Below, piece by piece: positions 11,877 through 22,943 of a stretch of 64,000 nt of DNA (within the stretch, counting starts at the first letter, position 1; every line of letters begins with the position of its first letter). Under the pieces are notes generated by a model. The model did no database searches and was not told the DNA's origin. It saw nothing but the letters and a program-made list of their open reading frames with translations. The stretch is from positions 124,168,806 through 124,232,805 of the forward strand of contig CM071568.1 in NCBI GenBank assembly GCA_036426205.1. The letters run 5' to 3'. The stretch is from Ascaphus truei. Lineage: Eukaryota > Chordata > Amphibia > Anura > Ascaphidae. Position numbers and translations under genes: made by a program.

Positions 11877-13776
11877 CTGCCCAAATACCCGATCAATCTG
11901 GGGGCCTATGCTGATATGTGCGTTGAGGTCATTCGAGTCTATTTACAGAGACAAATGAATTGATTATGTCCAGCCTTAGATACAGCTGCAAGGTGCAATG
12001 GAAGGGGACCTAAAGGGCCTGCATCGGATAGTATGGATTGCTTATTCTGCGGAGCGAGTCGGACTGACGGAAATCCGCCAGGGGAATACAAGCGGATGCC
12101 CGGAGGGGGTGGTGTTCTATAACGGATAGAAATGAAGAGGAGGCACCTATTCTCTTTGGAGACACCCAAGAAGGCAATGTTCGGAGGAGGGTAGAGATAA
12201 TTACAGAGGATAAGGGATGGGCCTCCTAGTTCCCCGTTCGTCGGACCTATGTGATGTGAAAATTGTCTCCCTTTTCATTATGGTATTGATGCAGCGACAG
12301 CTATTGGGCCGAATAATCCTGTCAACTCTGTGGAGAAAGAAGAAACCGTTTCACGTTAACTCCGCGTCGTCCACGATCCCACGGAAGATTGGATTTCGAC
12401 TTCGAATCATCAGTATTGCCAGATGAATGGAGAGAGACCGGCTGAGGGGCCAATTGAGGACCGACGAGAATTTGTTCTCCACGCGGAAAATGGATGTGGG
12501 GTGCAGTCGCCCAGTGCCCAAACATACTATTCCGCGGAGGGATGTGTGATACGACCCTTTCCGCGGGGGGAACGCTCCCGCCGTATCGCCATAGGGATGA
12601 GACGATTGTGTTGTACGGTAATGATCCAGAGATGGAAGAAGCCGGGAATTGTTATGGAGTCAAGGAGCCCCTACGCCTCCCCCATTGTGGTAGGAGGAAG
12701 AAGAAGGGTCAATGAGATGTGATGGGAATATCGGACGCGAATAATCTGGCCAGATCAGTATAATCTTCCTCGTATAGAAGAAATCTGATTGCCTTAAACG
12801 GGGAAGCCAATGGTTCAGTTGTCCTGGATTTAAGGTCCGGATATTACCAAGTAAACCCATGGGGCCGCCTGTAGAGGATCAAGAGAAGACCGTATTTCAT
12901 CTGTGCCTTTAGGGTTCACCAAGTCACTCGTATGCAAAAAACAGGGTATCTGCGGGCACGGCCACCTTTCAGCAGCTAATGGAAAAACCCAAAGGGATAT
13001 GAACCCGAGGGGGGAGAGGCCCCTGGTTGTGAAACCTGGATGACATATTGTTTCGGGGACGACACTGGACTGGAGGAACACGAGATGCGGCTTCTAAAAG
13101 TTGGAACCGTCTGGCAAAAAGGAGGGGTTGAAATTGTCTCTAGATAAATGTCGAACTTCAGTGCATACCGTGGGAAATATAGTGTCAGTGGAAGGAATAG
13201 CCCTGATCCGGCCAAGGTAGGAAGAAGCTGGTTGTTGTAGTGAAATGGCGCGGGACCGGCAGCCCCCGGACAATGTTATGGAACTACGATCTTTCATGGC
13301 TTTCTGTGGGTATACTATTCGTCGTTTTGTGGAAGGGAGGGGTTTACGTCACCGTGCAAAAACCCCTCAAAACCGTCCTTAAAATATATCGGAGACACGG
13401 GGGCGCAAAGCGGCATCCGGCCGTCAGTAGTTTGGGGAACAATGGAACGACCCCGTGATGTGACAGGCCTCCTGGGCCCTAAATTTAAGAAGTTGACGGC
13501 TGCCGCCGAGTCTTGCGTATGCTCGATCCAGAAACACCCTTAGTTCACAGGTGGACGCTAGTCTCAATGACTAGGCGCATGCCTACACCAGAAACACCCA
13601 AGCCGGAGGCTTCGGCCTGTGGCTTATATGAGTCGTAGCCTAACACCCAGTGAGAAAAATTATCATGTGCATAAGTTAGAATTCTTGGCATTGAAGTGGG
13701 CTGTGGTGCATAAGCTCCATGATTATCTCTATGGAGCTGCTTTCGAAGTGCGAACAGACAATAACCCCCTCACGTA

Positions 13777-14171
13777 CTGCACCGACACACTTTATTCGAG
13801 CAAATACCCAGTATGTACCTGGCAGATACCTGGAATGCGCCGCTCCTCACCTCTGACAAGCCCCGTTGTGTTTGCCTTCCCAGCCTGGGTTCATGCCTGG
13901 CTGACGGGCGGCTGATCTGTTAAATGATAATGATTAGGATTTAATAGGCTGCAATGCTTCGCGTGTCTACCAGATGGCATAAATTCATGAATTGTAATGC
14001 AGTATATATATATATACTGTGCAGTATTGCAGCCAGCGGGAATAAAATGCTTCAATCCCTGCTTGGAAAATACCTCAATGCACTCGGGCAGAAAACAGTC
14101 ACAAACCTCAATACACCCGGGTATACCCGAATTCGTGGGACTAGCCGAGCTCGAATAAAGTGTGTCGCCAG
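13777..14171. mobile_element. 395-bp MITE in RNase H, copy A
   Basis: Terminal inverted repeats share GACACACTTTATTCGAG. The flanking duplication is CGTA (13773-13776 and 14172-14175). It splits the RNase H reading frame after the NNPLTY motif, and the frame resumes after it. The identical element sits at the same place in copy B (22051-22445). Confidence 0.8.
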
Positions 14172-14669
14172 CGTATATTATGACTTCAGCTAAGCTGGAT
14201 GCGTCTGGACATCGGTGGATGGCCGCCCTGGCTAATTACAATTTCACTCTGAAATATAAGCCTGGCCCTCTGAACGTGGGAGCTGATGCTCTGTCTAGAA
14301 GACCTGGACTAAATGCCACCCGGATGATGACCAGTGGGAGGAGATTCTGGGACCCGGACTGAGGGCTCTGTGCTGTACTGCGGCCATTATTGACGATCAT
14401 GTAGCTTTTTCTGAATTAAGAGTTGCGGATTCTCTAGGGTGTGAGTCCAAAGCAATCCCGGCTGCCTACTGTGATCCTAGCGGAATGCACATCACTCCAG
14501 ACAAAATCATATCCTGGAAAGATATGGTTCAATATCAAGGTCGTGATCCGGTAGCTGGCACCATACGCTACGCTATTCAGAAAAATCACCCAGATCTGTT
14601 GCGGTGCGCACCTAGCGAAGTGGTGGGCATTCTAATGAGGGAAGCTGACAAGTTTTGAGATAAGCGACA

Positions 14670-16191
14670 GTCTGCTTTATAGAGTAGTGAACTACCACAA
14701 TCACCCCAGCCGGCGACAACTGGTTCTTCCCAGGAACCTGCAACATATAGTCTTGAGGGCGCTACATGATGAACACGGTCAACTGGGCATTGACAAAACC
14801 TTTGGACTTGTGAGAGAGAGGTTCTTTTCGCCAAAAATGCGAGAGGCCATAGAACGCCATTGTCGACGTTGCGTCAGGTGTATTCAAAGGAAGACCCTTC
14901 CGACAAGAGCAGCCCCAATGGGCCATCTGAAGAGCTCAGGTCCCATGGACTTAGTGTGCATGGATTTCCTGTGTATCGAGCCTGACATCCGAGGAATATG
15001 CAATGTGTTGTTCATCACAGATCATTACACCAGATATGCTCAGGCGTTTCCTACCAAGGATCAAAAAGCCTTTACTGTAGCCAAGATCCTCTGGTAGAAA
15101 TACTTTATGCACTACGGCCTCCCCAACAGACTACATTCTGATCAAGGCCAAGACTTTGAGAGTAAATTAATTCGGGAATTGCTAAAAATTCTGAATATCA
15201 CCAAGTCGCGAACTACTCCTTATCATCCTGAAGGTGATGCCTTACCTGAGCGATTTAAATCGAACTTTACTAGACATGTTAGGTACCTTAACAGAGACGT
15301 AGAAGACAGAGTGGAGTCGACATGTGGAAACATTAGTGCACGCGTACAATTGCACTCGACATGAGTCTACTGGATCATCTCCTTATTTCCTAATGTTCGA
15401 GCGAGAGGCCCGGTTGCCCATGGATATACGACTAAGGGTATCCACTGATGGAGTTCAAAATGCCAATCACTTCAAATATGTAAGGCGGCTTCAGGAGACA
15501 CTACAGCAAGCGTATCGACAGGCAGAAAAGTCTACGGAGAAACTGAACGCGGGGAATAAAAAACACGTTATGACCACAAGGTCAAACACCGGGAAATTCG
15601 TCCTGGCGACGCCGTGCTTCTCCGCAATCTGGGAGTACCGGGGAAACATAAACTAGCCGACCGTTGGCGGGATGGTGTATATGAGGTGGAGTCCCAGATG
15701 CCTGGCCTCCCGGTATACCGTATCAAGGACTCTGAGGGTCGGGTAAAGGTATGGCATAGAAATCATTTGCTTCCCATTCCACAGGTCGGCGAGGATGAGC
15801 CTGAAATACAGGCTACGCCTCTGGATGGTGAGCAGAACTCACATGAGGTTGGCCAGGAGCTACGGGTAAAGGGCCCCGTAATAAAGCATCTACTAGGGTG
15901 GCTACAGAGAGTCAGCACTTGGATCCACAGAGCCCATGCTTTGTGCCGGCGAGTGACCATTCAGAGTCATTACTCCCCTCAAGGGAAGAGGCTGTGCCTC
16001 AGGACTATACTGGTCACTCTCCCGAGGGAGTGACAGAAGAACAGCTCCGCCGGAGCCAAAGAGTTGGGCAGCCTCCAATGAGGATGACCTATGATCAGTT
16101 CGGGGCACCCCACTATGAGGCTCAGCAGTGGGATCGCAATAGAGTAAAGTCTGTTATCGTTATGTTCAGCGAGATGTACAATCTCATATAG
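14670..16191 (+). pseudogene. Ty3/Gypsy integrase, copy A
   Basis: The reading frame from 14687 has an HHCC-type zinc-binding segment (His...His near 14750-14790, then CRRCVRC near 14865). The rve catalytic core follows (MDFLCIE near 14955, HSDQGQDFES near 15135, Glu near 15250). An in-frame TAG at 15095-15097 and later frame changes disable it. The C-terminal part (about 15614-15780) has a KVWHRNHLLPI end typical of Gypsy integrase tails. Integrase normally inserts element cDNA into host DNA. Copy B lacks this part. Confidence 0.85.
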
Positions 16192-16303
16192 AGCGGTGAT
16201 GTGATAAGTTGTATGTATCCCATGCATTTTTATTGTATAACCTGTGTATGAAGTCATGAGATTTATTGTTATGGTTGTTCCAAGCGGGGTTGTTGGATTC
16301 TAC

Positions 16304-16317
16304 GAGGGGGAGGAGGG
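16304..16317 (+). promoter_or_regulatory. Polypurine tract of Gypsy copy A
   Basis: GAGGGGGAGGAGGG lies immediately before the 3' LTR. This is the expected plus-strand primer site of an LTR retroelement. It also fixes the LTR start to within a few bases. Confidence 0.7.
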
Positions 16318-17473
16318 AGGTCCCCCAGGTCTACCCTTACCTCCGCTGCAGTAGGAGAGTCAGGGAAGGTTGTAGAGCGTGCAGGGAGCGCTCCGGTGCA
16401 TGGGAGGCTCCATGGCAGCCCGTGCACTCAGGGCACCGCCATTTTGATACTCGCGCATGCGCAGTGAGTCCCGCAGGCGACGGCGCTGGAAGAGAGTTTG
16501 CGCATGCGCAGGGAGTGGCTATGGTAGCGCGCGAAACACAGACCAAGCAGAGGAGGCGTAGAGCAGAGGACTACAAGCCCCATGAGCCTCAGCCAGACCA
16601 GGTGATGCCAGGGAGCCAATAGGGCAACAGGGACTTGGCAGGAAGAGGATAGGAGGTTGCGCAGGGGAGCACGTTGGGCAGACCAGACCAAGAAGGGGAA
16701 GAGGAAGGAGCTCGGTGTGTAGAGAGGCAAGTAGCCTCTACACTAGGCCAGGAACATCCCCCATAGGCCCCAGTCAGGCCCCTGAGTCACAGTCAGATTG
16801 TGGTACTACAGGGACAGGCCCTAGACTAGGAACCTGCCCCAGTAGTGTGTTATTGCAGAGGCACAGCGGCCGCTACAGAGCTGCATCAGAGGTTTGGAAT
16901 CAGACCTCTTTAGAGACATTATTATCCACCCGGGTGGGATCGCCCCGGAGGAGTATCGCGGAAGGCCCGTGTCTGCGGGTCCTTTGCGAAGACCGTTTGC
17001 AGGTCCGAGTGCAGGAGCACTCGGCAGGTAAAATCTACTAAGTGCACCAACTGTAACATTCTCACGCTAGTGGCTGCGTAGTCACCACACACAGACACAT
17101 TTGGGGTTGCGGTGTGAGACAGTGGACACGGTTTGTGGAACGCGGTGGAGTGTTGCGTCCTGCGAGGCGCGTTGGCTAGTTGTGTCTCCTCAGGGAAGAA
17201 TATTGACATGTCATGCATATAAGGTTATGGTTACCGTTAGTAAAGAAGCTTGTTCTTTTACACACTGTGTGATTATTATTGTGTTGGTGGTCCTGCGAGG
17301 AACCACTCCCGCTCTGCTGGGAGCCATTGCAGGTGGAGGCGCTGCATCTGGTAAGATACAATACACTGATATACATTACCCCAGGCTCTCTGTGGCAGAG
17401 GCTCAGGCCCTGCAAGCCAACAGGTTACACAGCATTGGTAGTCATCCTGTATTCTAGGGGAAACAGGGCTACA
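16318..17473 (+). repeat. Ty3/Gypsy LTR, copy 2 (shared by A and B)
   Basis: This 1.16-kb LTR ends copy A and begins copy B. It ends GGGCTACA, two bases before a primer-binding site. It is the better preserved of the two LTRs. The 3' LTR of copy B is absent from the window. Confidence 0.8.
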
Positions 17474-17475
17474 TT

Positions 17476-17493
17476 TGGAGGCGCTGCTGAGAT
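17476..17493 (+). promoter_or_regulatory. Primer-binding site, tRNA-Thr-like
   Basis: TGGAGGCGCTGCTGAGAT starts with TGG (pairing with the CCA tail) two bases after the LTR. Its complement resembles the 3' end of vertebrate threonine tRNAs, as I remember them. The tRNA assignment was not checked against a database. The equivalent site in copy A (8346 onward) is degraded. Confidence 0.55.
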
Positions 17494-17637
17494 GAAGACC
17501 TGGGGTGCCCAAAAATCAAAATTTCACTTAACCTATCTGTATAGAACATGACTCTCCCTTCACGTCAGAGTGTATGCGATTGGGCGCGGAAGAAACACAC
17601 ACCCGCGCATCGGGTAGTTGCAGTGAGTCAGGTATCT

Positions 17638-19973
17638 ATGGCCTTTCCTCTAGAGATGTTACAAACTGCATTAAGGCAACTACCAGGATTTTCAAAAGCC
17701 CGCCTGGTGGATGTTCAGATAGACAAAGACTCTTAGTGGAACACCCTTCTAGTTGACTGTCGTAGGGATCTTGCCCTCATGGAGCCACAAACACCACAGT
17801 TCCTGCAGCTCCCTGATTCACCACCAGGCGGAAGCCCGCTTACCTACCCTTTAGTGGAAGCCCAAACCGAAGTGCACAGGGAGGAGTGTCAAATGCCGTT
17901 ATCTGCCAATTACCCAGAAAGTAAGGCTGGTAGCTGTCGGTCTGAACTCAGCCGTCCCAGCTCCTGTGTGTCAGAGGAAGCGGAACGGTGTAGGGATATG
18001 TTACAAAAACTTACGGAAAAGATAAGCCAATTGGTCTCCCAGCCAAACCTACCGCCATTAGTTGAGGCTTTAACCCTCGCATCTCACTCTCAAAATTACA
18101 GGAAACTAAAAGCCTTCTCTGGGGTCCTCCCCACACCTACTGGAGAGGAGGGGATAGAACCTTGGAAAGAACACACCCAGAACGTGATGGATGAATGGTC
18201 ATGTACAGAGGCCGTCAAACGGCAACATCTCATGGAGTATTTGAAACCCCCGGCTTCTACCCTGGTCAGTATCCATCGGGAGCAACACCCTGATTTAACC
18301 TCCCGGATGATAGTGGAGTTCCTAACTGAGGCCTACGGGTTGGCGGAGGATGACAGAGCCCTTTGGGCTAAGTACTATGCCATCAATCAAAAGGAAGGGG
18401 AAGAATTGTCGGCCTTCATCCATCGTGTGCAAATAGCCCTCGGGCCCTTGCTTCATCGCAAGTTCGTCCTTGCCTCCCAAATGGATGAATACCTTTGTAA
18501 GCAGTATCTGCGGGGTTCCAGCCCAAATCACCCCATCGCTACCATGATTCGCGACAACCTCACCCGAGGAAGCCCTCCCACATTTATTGGCTTACTTCAA
18601 CAAGTTAAGGAACACGAGGCTCATCTACTGCTCCATTCTCGCAATATGGGGGAAGGGGAAGAGGAAGGAGACCCTCGCGTCTGCCTATAATATAGAAGAT
18701 CAAATCTATATATAATGTGTACAACGGTGCAATAAGGGGAGAGAGAGAACAACATTAATACTAGAAAACAAAAGCACCCTCTTTGACAGCACTCGTTGTA
18801 TGTGATAGAGTAGTGGTGATTTACTTAAAATGTAATATTTAATTCAACTCAATTAAAATAATTGTCAAAACATTAGAACCAAAAACCAACTGACATTGGT
18901 GACAAAACACATAAAACAGGCAACAATACACAATACTCAAACTGCAAACTAGGTGGATAAGGAAAATCTTAACAATCTACCTAATGGCAGGAAAGAAACT
19001 CACAAATAGGAGTTAACCACCTAGTGCAGCAATAATAGGGATTAAAAAGCCTGTATAATTAGAACAGGTAACATAGGACTGATATTACACATGTATATAC
19101 CTCCTTCAAATACTGGGTATACCGCAAATGAATGTTGACTCACTGCCACATAAATTTGTATAGACCAAATGGAATAGAAAAATGGTCTAATATGTCTGAG
19201 GTTGCTGACCCCCTGTAGGGAACATTAGAATGCCTAGCAAAGCTAATAGCTTAGAAAGTCAATATCAAAAATGGCAATCGTGGATATTAGGCACAAGAGC
19301 TCACAAAGTGTGATAACTGGCTCTGGGGCACGGATCTAGTCCGTATCTAGTTATAGCCCCCTTATAAAATGTGCCATGTATGCACGCTAAATGTTAAGCA
19401 ACAGACACATTGCAGTGTGAAAACAGACACACATAAAAGAGGGGATAGCTTGATGCAAGCAGCAGTCGTAATCAGCTGCTGTTATAGAACAAAATAAACA
19501 GGGTGGAGTGAAAATGTACTGTGTACAACGAGTGCTGTCAAAGAGGGTGCTTTTGTTTTCTAGTATTAATACTGCTCCATTCTCCGCAGAAATCTAAAGG
19601 ACCCTCTACATCCAAGAGCAAGGGGTCTAGCGAAAAGAGGGAGGAGAACCCCGTCAAATCAGTGGTTGACCAGCCAAAGTATTCCGGGAGGGCATCCCCT
19701 CCCTACAACCATCGTACACTGTCCCGTGATCTGGTGAGCTTCAAGTGCGGGAGAAAGGGGCACCTATCCTACAATTGCCCTATGGGAGAACGCCGAGACC
19801 GGAGTCCGTCCCCCAAGAAGTTCCCTCCTAACGTTATCGTCTGTGGGGTATACGCAGCAGATGTGGGAGCCCCGGAGTCCCCGGAGGAGAGGGGGACCCG
19901 ATCGTCAGAGGACCCAGTGGAAACCACTGCCAGTAATGACAACCCCACCCCTGATGGAAACACCAGAGTGTAG
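17638..19973 (+). pseudogene. Ty3/Gypsy gag, copy B, PNMA-like, interrupted
   Basis: The longest frame starts at ATG 17779 and encodes 303 residues. Residues about 112-140 (AFSGVLPTPTGEEGIEPW) and the following helical region resemble the PNMA/Arc-type capsid domain. Capsid assembles into the particle that carries element RNA. A likely true start is ATG 17638, whose short frame stops at TAG 17734-17736 and then continues in another frame. The frame is cut by a 929-bp insertion (18641-19569). It resumes with a basic region and one zinc knuckle (about 19735-19775), where the first Cys is replaced by Ser (SFKCGRKGHLSYNC). It is non-functional as it stands. Confidence 0.85.
18641..19569 (-). mobile_element. 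929-bp palindromic insertion in gag of copy B
   Basis: It is flanked by a perfect 15-bp duplication, TACTGCTCCATTCTC (18626-18640 and 19570-19584). Inside, 47-bp inverted arms lie at 18754-18800 and 19524-19570, with about 720 bp between them. A 113-bp unpaired stretch (18641-18753) lies outside the left arm. Read on the minus strand the order is arm, spacer, arm, tail. I see no coding sequence. The 15-bp duplication fits a target-primed retroelement better than a cut-and-paste transposon. Confidence 0.7.
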
Positions 19974-22943
19974 CCCTCATACGTGTGTTAGTGGATGGCA
20001 TCTATTCCTCTGCGTTGCTGGACACCGGGTCTCAGGTGACCATCATATACCGAGGATTTTATGATCAACACCTTCGGAAGAGACCGTTGAGGTCAGCTGA
20101 GCACACGAAAGTAAGGTCTGAGCAGTGAAGACTATCCCATTGACGGTATCGTAACGATGTCTTTGGAGATCCAGCAGCTGAATACTGGGAATTCCCACCC
20201 CATGGAAGTGGAGGCACTAGTATGCCCTGAACCTCAGGAGCTGCCCAAATACCCGATAAATCTGGGGACTAATGCTGATATTGTGCGTGCGGTCATTCGA
20301 GTCTATTTACAAGAGACAAATGAATTGCTTATGTCCAGCCTTCAGCTACAGCTTGTCAAAGTGTAAGGGGACCCTAAAGGGCCTGCATCTGATAGTTATG
20401 GATTGCTATTCTGCGGGCGAGTCGGACTGACGGAAATTCCGCCATGGGGAATACAGCGGATGCCCGGCTGGTGTTCCTATACGGATAGAAATGAAGCGGA
20501 GCACCTATTCTCTTTGGAGACCACCCCCGAAGAGGATGTTCGGAGAGGGTATAAGATAATACCAGAGATAAGGGACTGGGCCTCCTCCGTTCCCCGTCGG
20601 ACCTATGTGACTGTGAAAAATTTGTCTCCCTTCATTATGGCTATTGATGCCGGACAGCTATTGGGCCGAATATATCCTGTCAACTCTGTGGAAGAACCGT
20701 TTCACGTTAACTCCGCGGTCGTCCACGATCCCAACGGAAGATTGGATTTCGACTTCGAATCCTCAGTATTGCCAGATGAATGGAGAGACCGGCTGAGGGC
20801 CCAATTGGAGGACCGACGAGAAGTGTTCTCCACCGGCGAAATGGATGTGGGGTGCAGTCGCAGTGCCCAACATACTATCCGCTTGAGTGATACGACCCCT
20901 TTCCGCGAACGCTCCCGCCGTATCGCCCATAGGGATGACGACGATGTACGGAATGTGATCCACGAGATGGAAGAAGCCGGAATTGTTACGGAGTCAAGGA
21001 GCCCCTACGCCTCCCCCATTGTGGTCGTGAGGAAGAAGAATGGGTCAATGAGACTGTGTGTGGACTATCGGACGCTGAATAATCTGTGCCAGATCAGTAT
21101 AATCTTCCTCGTATAGAAGAAATTCTGATTGCCTTAAACGGGAGCCAATGGTTCAGTGTCCTGGATTTAAGGTCCAGGTATTACCAAGTACCCATGGGCC
21201 TAGAGGATCAAGAGAAGACCGTATTCATCTGTCCTTTAGGGTTCTACCAATTCACTCGTATGCCACAGGGTATCTGCGGGGCACCGGCCACCTTTCAGCA
21301 GCTAATGGAAAAAACCCAAAGGGATATGAACCCGAGGGAGTGCCTGGTGTACCTGGATGACATCATTGTATTCGGGAAGACACTGGAGGAACACGAGATG
21401 CGGCTTCTAAAAGTTTTGGACCGTCTGGCAAAAGAGGGGTTGAAATTGTCTCTAGATAAATGTCGAACTTCAGTGACCTACGTGGGACATATAGTGTCAG
21501 TGGAAGGAATAGCCACTGATCCGGCCAAGGTAGAAGCTGTAGTGAACTGGCCGCGGCCGGACAATGTTATGGAACTACGCTCTTTCCTGGGTTTCTGTGG
21601 GTACTATCGTCGTTTTGTGGAAGGGTACTCCCGTCGGGCAAAACCCCTCAACAACCTCCTTAAAATATATCCTGAGGACACGGGGCGCAAAGCGGCATCC
21701 GCCCGTCAGTCGTTTGGTGACAAATGGACGCCTGAGTGTGACCAGGCCTTCCTGGGCCTAAAAAGAAGTCTGACGGCTGCGCCAGTGCTTGCGTATGCTG
21801 ATCCAGAACAACCTTACGTTCTACATGTGGACGCTAGTCTCAATGGACTAGGCGCATTGCTACACCAGAAACACCCAGCCGGGCTTCGGCCTGTGGCTTA
21901 TATGAGTCGTAGCCTAACACCCAGTGAGAAAAATTATCATGTGCATAAGTTAGAATTCTTGGCATTGAAGTGGGCTGTGGTGCATAAGCTCCATGATTAT
22001 CTCTATGGAGCTGCTTTCGAAGTGCGAACAGACAATAACCCCCTCACGTACTGCACCGACACACTTTATTCGAGCAAATACCCAGTATGTACCTGGCAGA
22101 TACCTGGAATGCGCCGCTCCTCACCTCTGACAAGCCCCGTTGTGTTTGCCTTCCCAGCCTGGGTTCATGCCTGGCTGACGGGCGGCTGATCTGTTAAATG
22201 ATAATGATTAGGATTTAATAGGCTGCAATGCTTCGCGTGTCTACCAGATGGCATAAATTCATGAATTGTAATGCAGTATATATATATATACTGTGCAGTA
22301 TTGCAGCCAGCGGGAATAAAATGCTTCAATCCCTGCTTGGAAAATACCTCAATGCACTCGGGCAGAAAACAGTCACAAACCTCAATACACCCGGGTATAC
22401 CCGAATTCGTGGGACTAGCCGAGCTCGAATAAAGTGTGTCGCCAGCGTATATTATGACTTCAGCTAAGCTGGATGCGTCTGGACATCGGTGGATGGCCGC
22501 CCTGGCTAATTACAATTTCACTCTGAAATATAAGCCTGGCCCTCTGAACGTGGGAGCTGATGCTCTGTCTAGAAGACCTGGACTAAATGCCACCCGGATG
22601 ATGACCAGTGGGAGGAGATTCTGGGACCCGGACTGAGGGCTCTGTGCTGTACTGCGGCCATTATTGACGATCATGTAGCTTTTTCTGAATTAAGAGTTGC
22701 GGATTCTCTAGGGTGTGAGTCCAAAGCAATCCCGGCTGCCTACTGTGATCCTAGCGGAATGCACATCACTCCAGACAAAATCATATCCTGGAAAGATATG
22801 GTTCAATATCAAGGTCGTGATCCGGTAGCTGGCACCATACGCTACGCTATTCAGAAAAATCACCCAGATCTGTTGCGGTGCGCACCTAGCGAAGTGGTGG
22901 GCATTCTAATGAGGGAAGCTGACAAGTTTTGAGATAAGCGACA
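19974..22943 (+). pseudogene. Ty3/Gypsy protease-RT-RNase H, copy B
   Basis: An aspartic protease motif (LLDTGSQVTII, GACACCGGG at 20021-20029) is followed by RT in two frames. One frame (to about 21116) has IVVVRKKNGSMRLCVDYR. The next (from 21086) has PMGL, the catalytic YLDDIIVFG (Tyr codon at 21350), and FLGFCGYYRRF. RNase H follows (VDASLNGLGALL near 21830, KLEFLALKWAV near 21950, TDNNPLTY ending near 22046). A MITE (22051-22445) interrupts RNase H, and the frame resumes with YKPGPLNVGADALSRRP. The copy ends at 22943 against a Penelope-like element, so integrase is missing. Several frame breaks make it inactive. Confidence 0.9.
22051..22445. mobile_element. 395-bp MITE in RNase H, copy B
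   Basis: The flanking duplication is CGTA (22047-22050 and 22446-22449). Terminal inverted repeats include GACACACTTTATTCGAG. It is non-coding and identical to 13777-14171. A 4-bp duplication excludes PIF/Harbinger (3 bp) and hAT (8 bp). The superfamily is not assigned. Confidence 0.8.

Larger units (their letters stand above)
10841..14669 (+). pseudogene. Ty3/Gypsy protease-RT-RNase H, copy A, decayed
   Basis: Protease-like sequence (about 10845-10960) precedes RT fragments (about 12220-13450) and an RNase H end (13608-14360). Frames change every few hundred bases. From 13608 the sequence becomes identical to copy B (21882-22943) for 1062 bp. Two extra insertions lie inside: 11098-11876, unique to copy A, and a MITE at 13777-14171, shared with B. 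It cannot encode a working polymerase. Confidence 0.8.
7216..17473 (+). mobile_element. Ty3/Gypsy element, copy A (LTR to LTR)
   Basis: The order is LTR (7216-8343), gag, protease, RT/RNase H, integrase, polypurine tract, LTR (16318-17473). The Gag is PNMA-like and pol order is PR-RT-RH-IN, as in vertebrate Ty3/Gypsy elements. The copy is disabled by many frameshifts and nested insertions. A second copy (B) begins at the same right-hand LTR, giving LTR-internal-LTR-internal in tandem. Confidence 0.8.
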
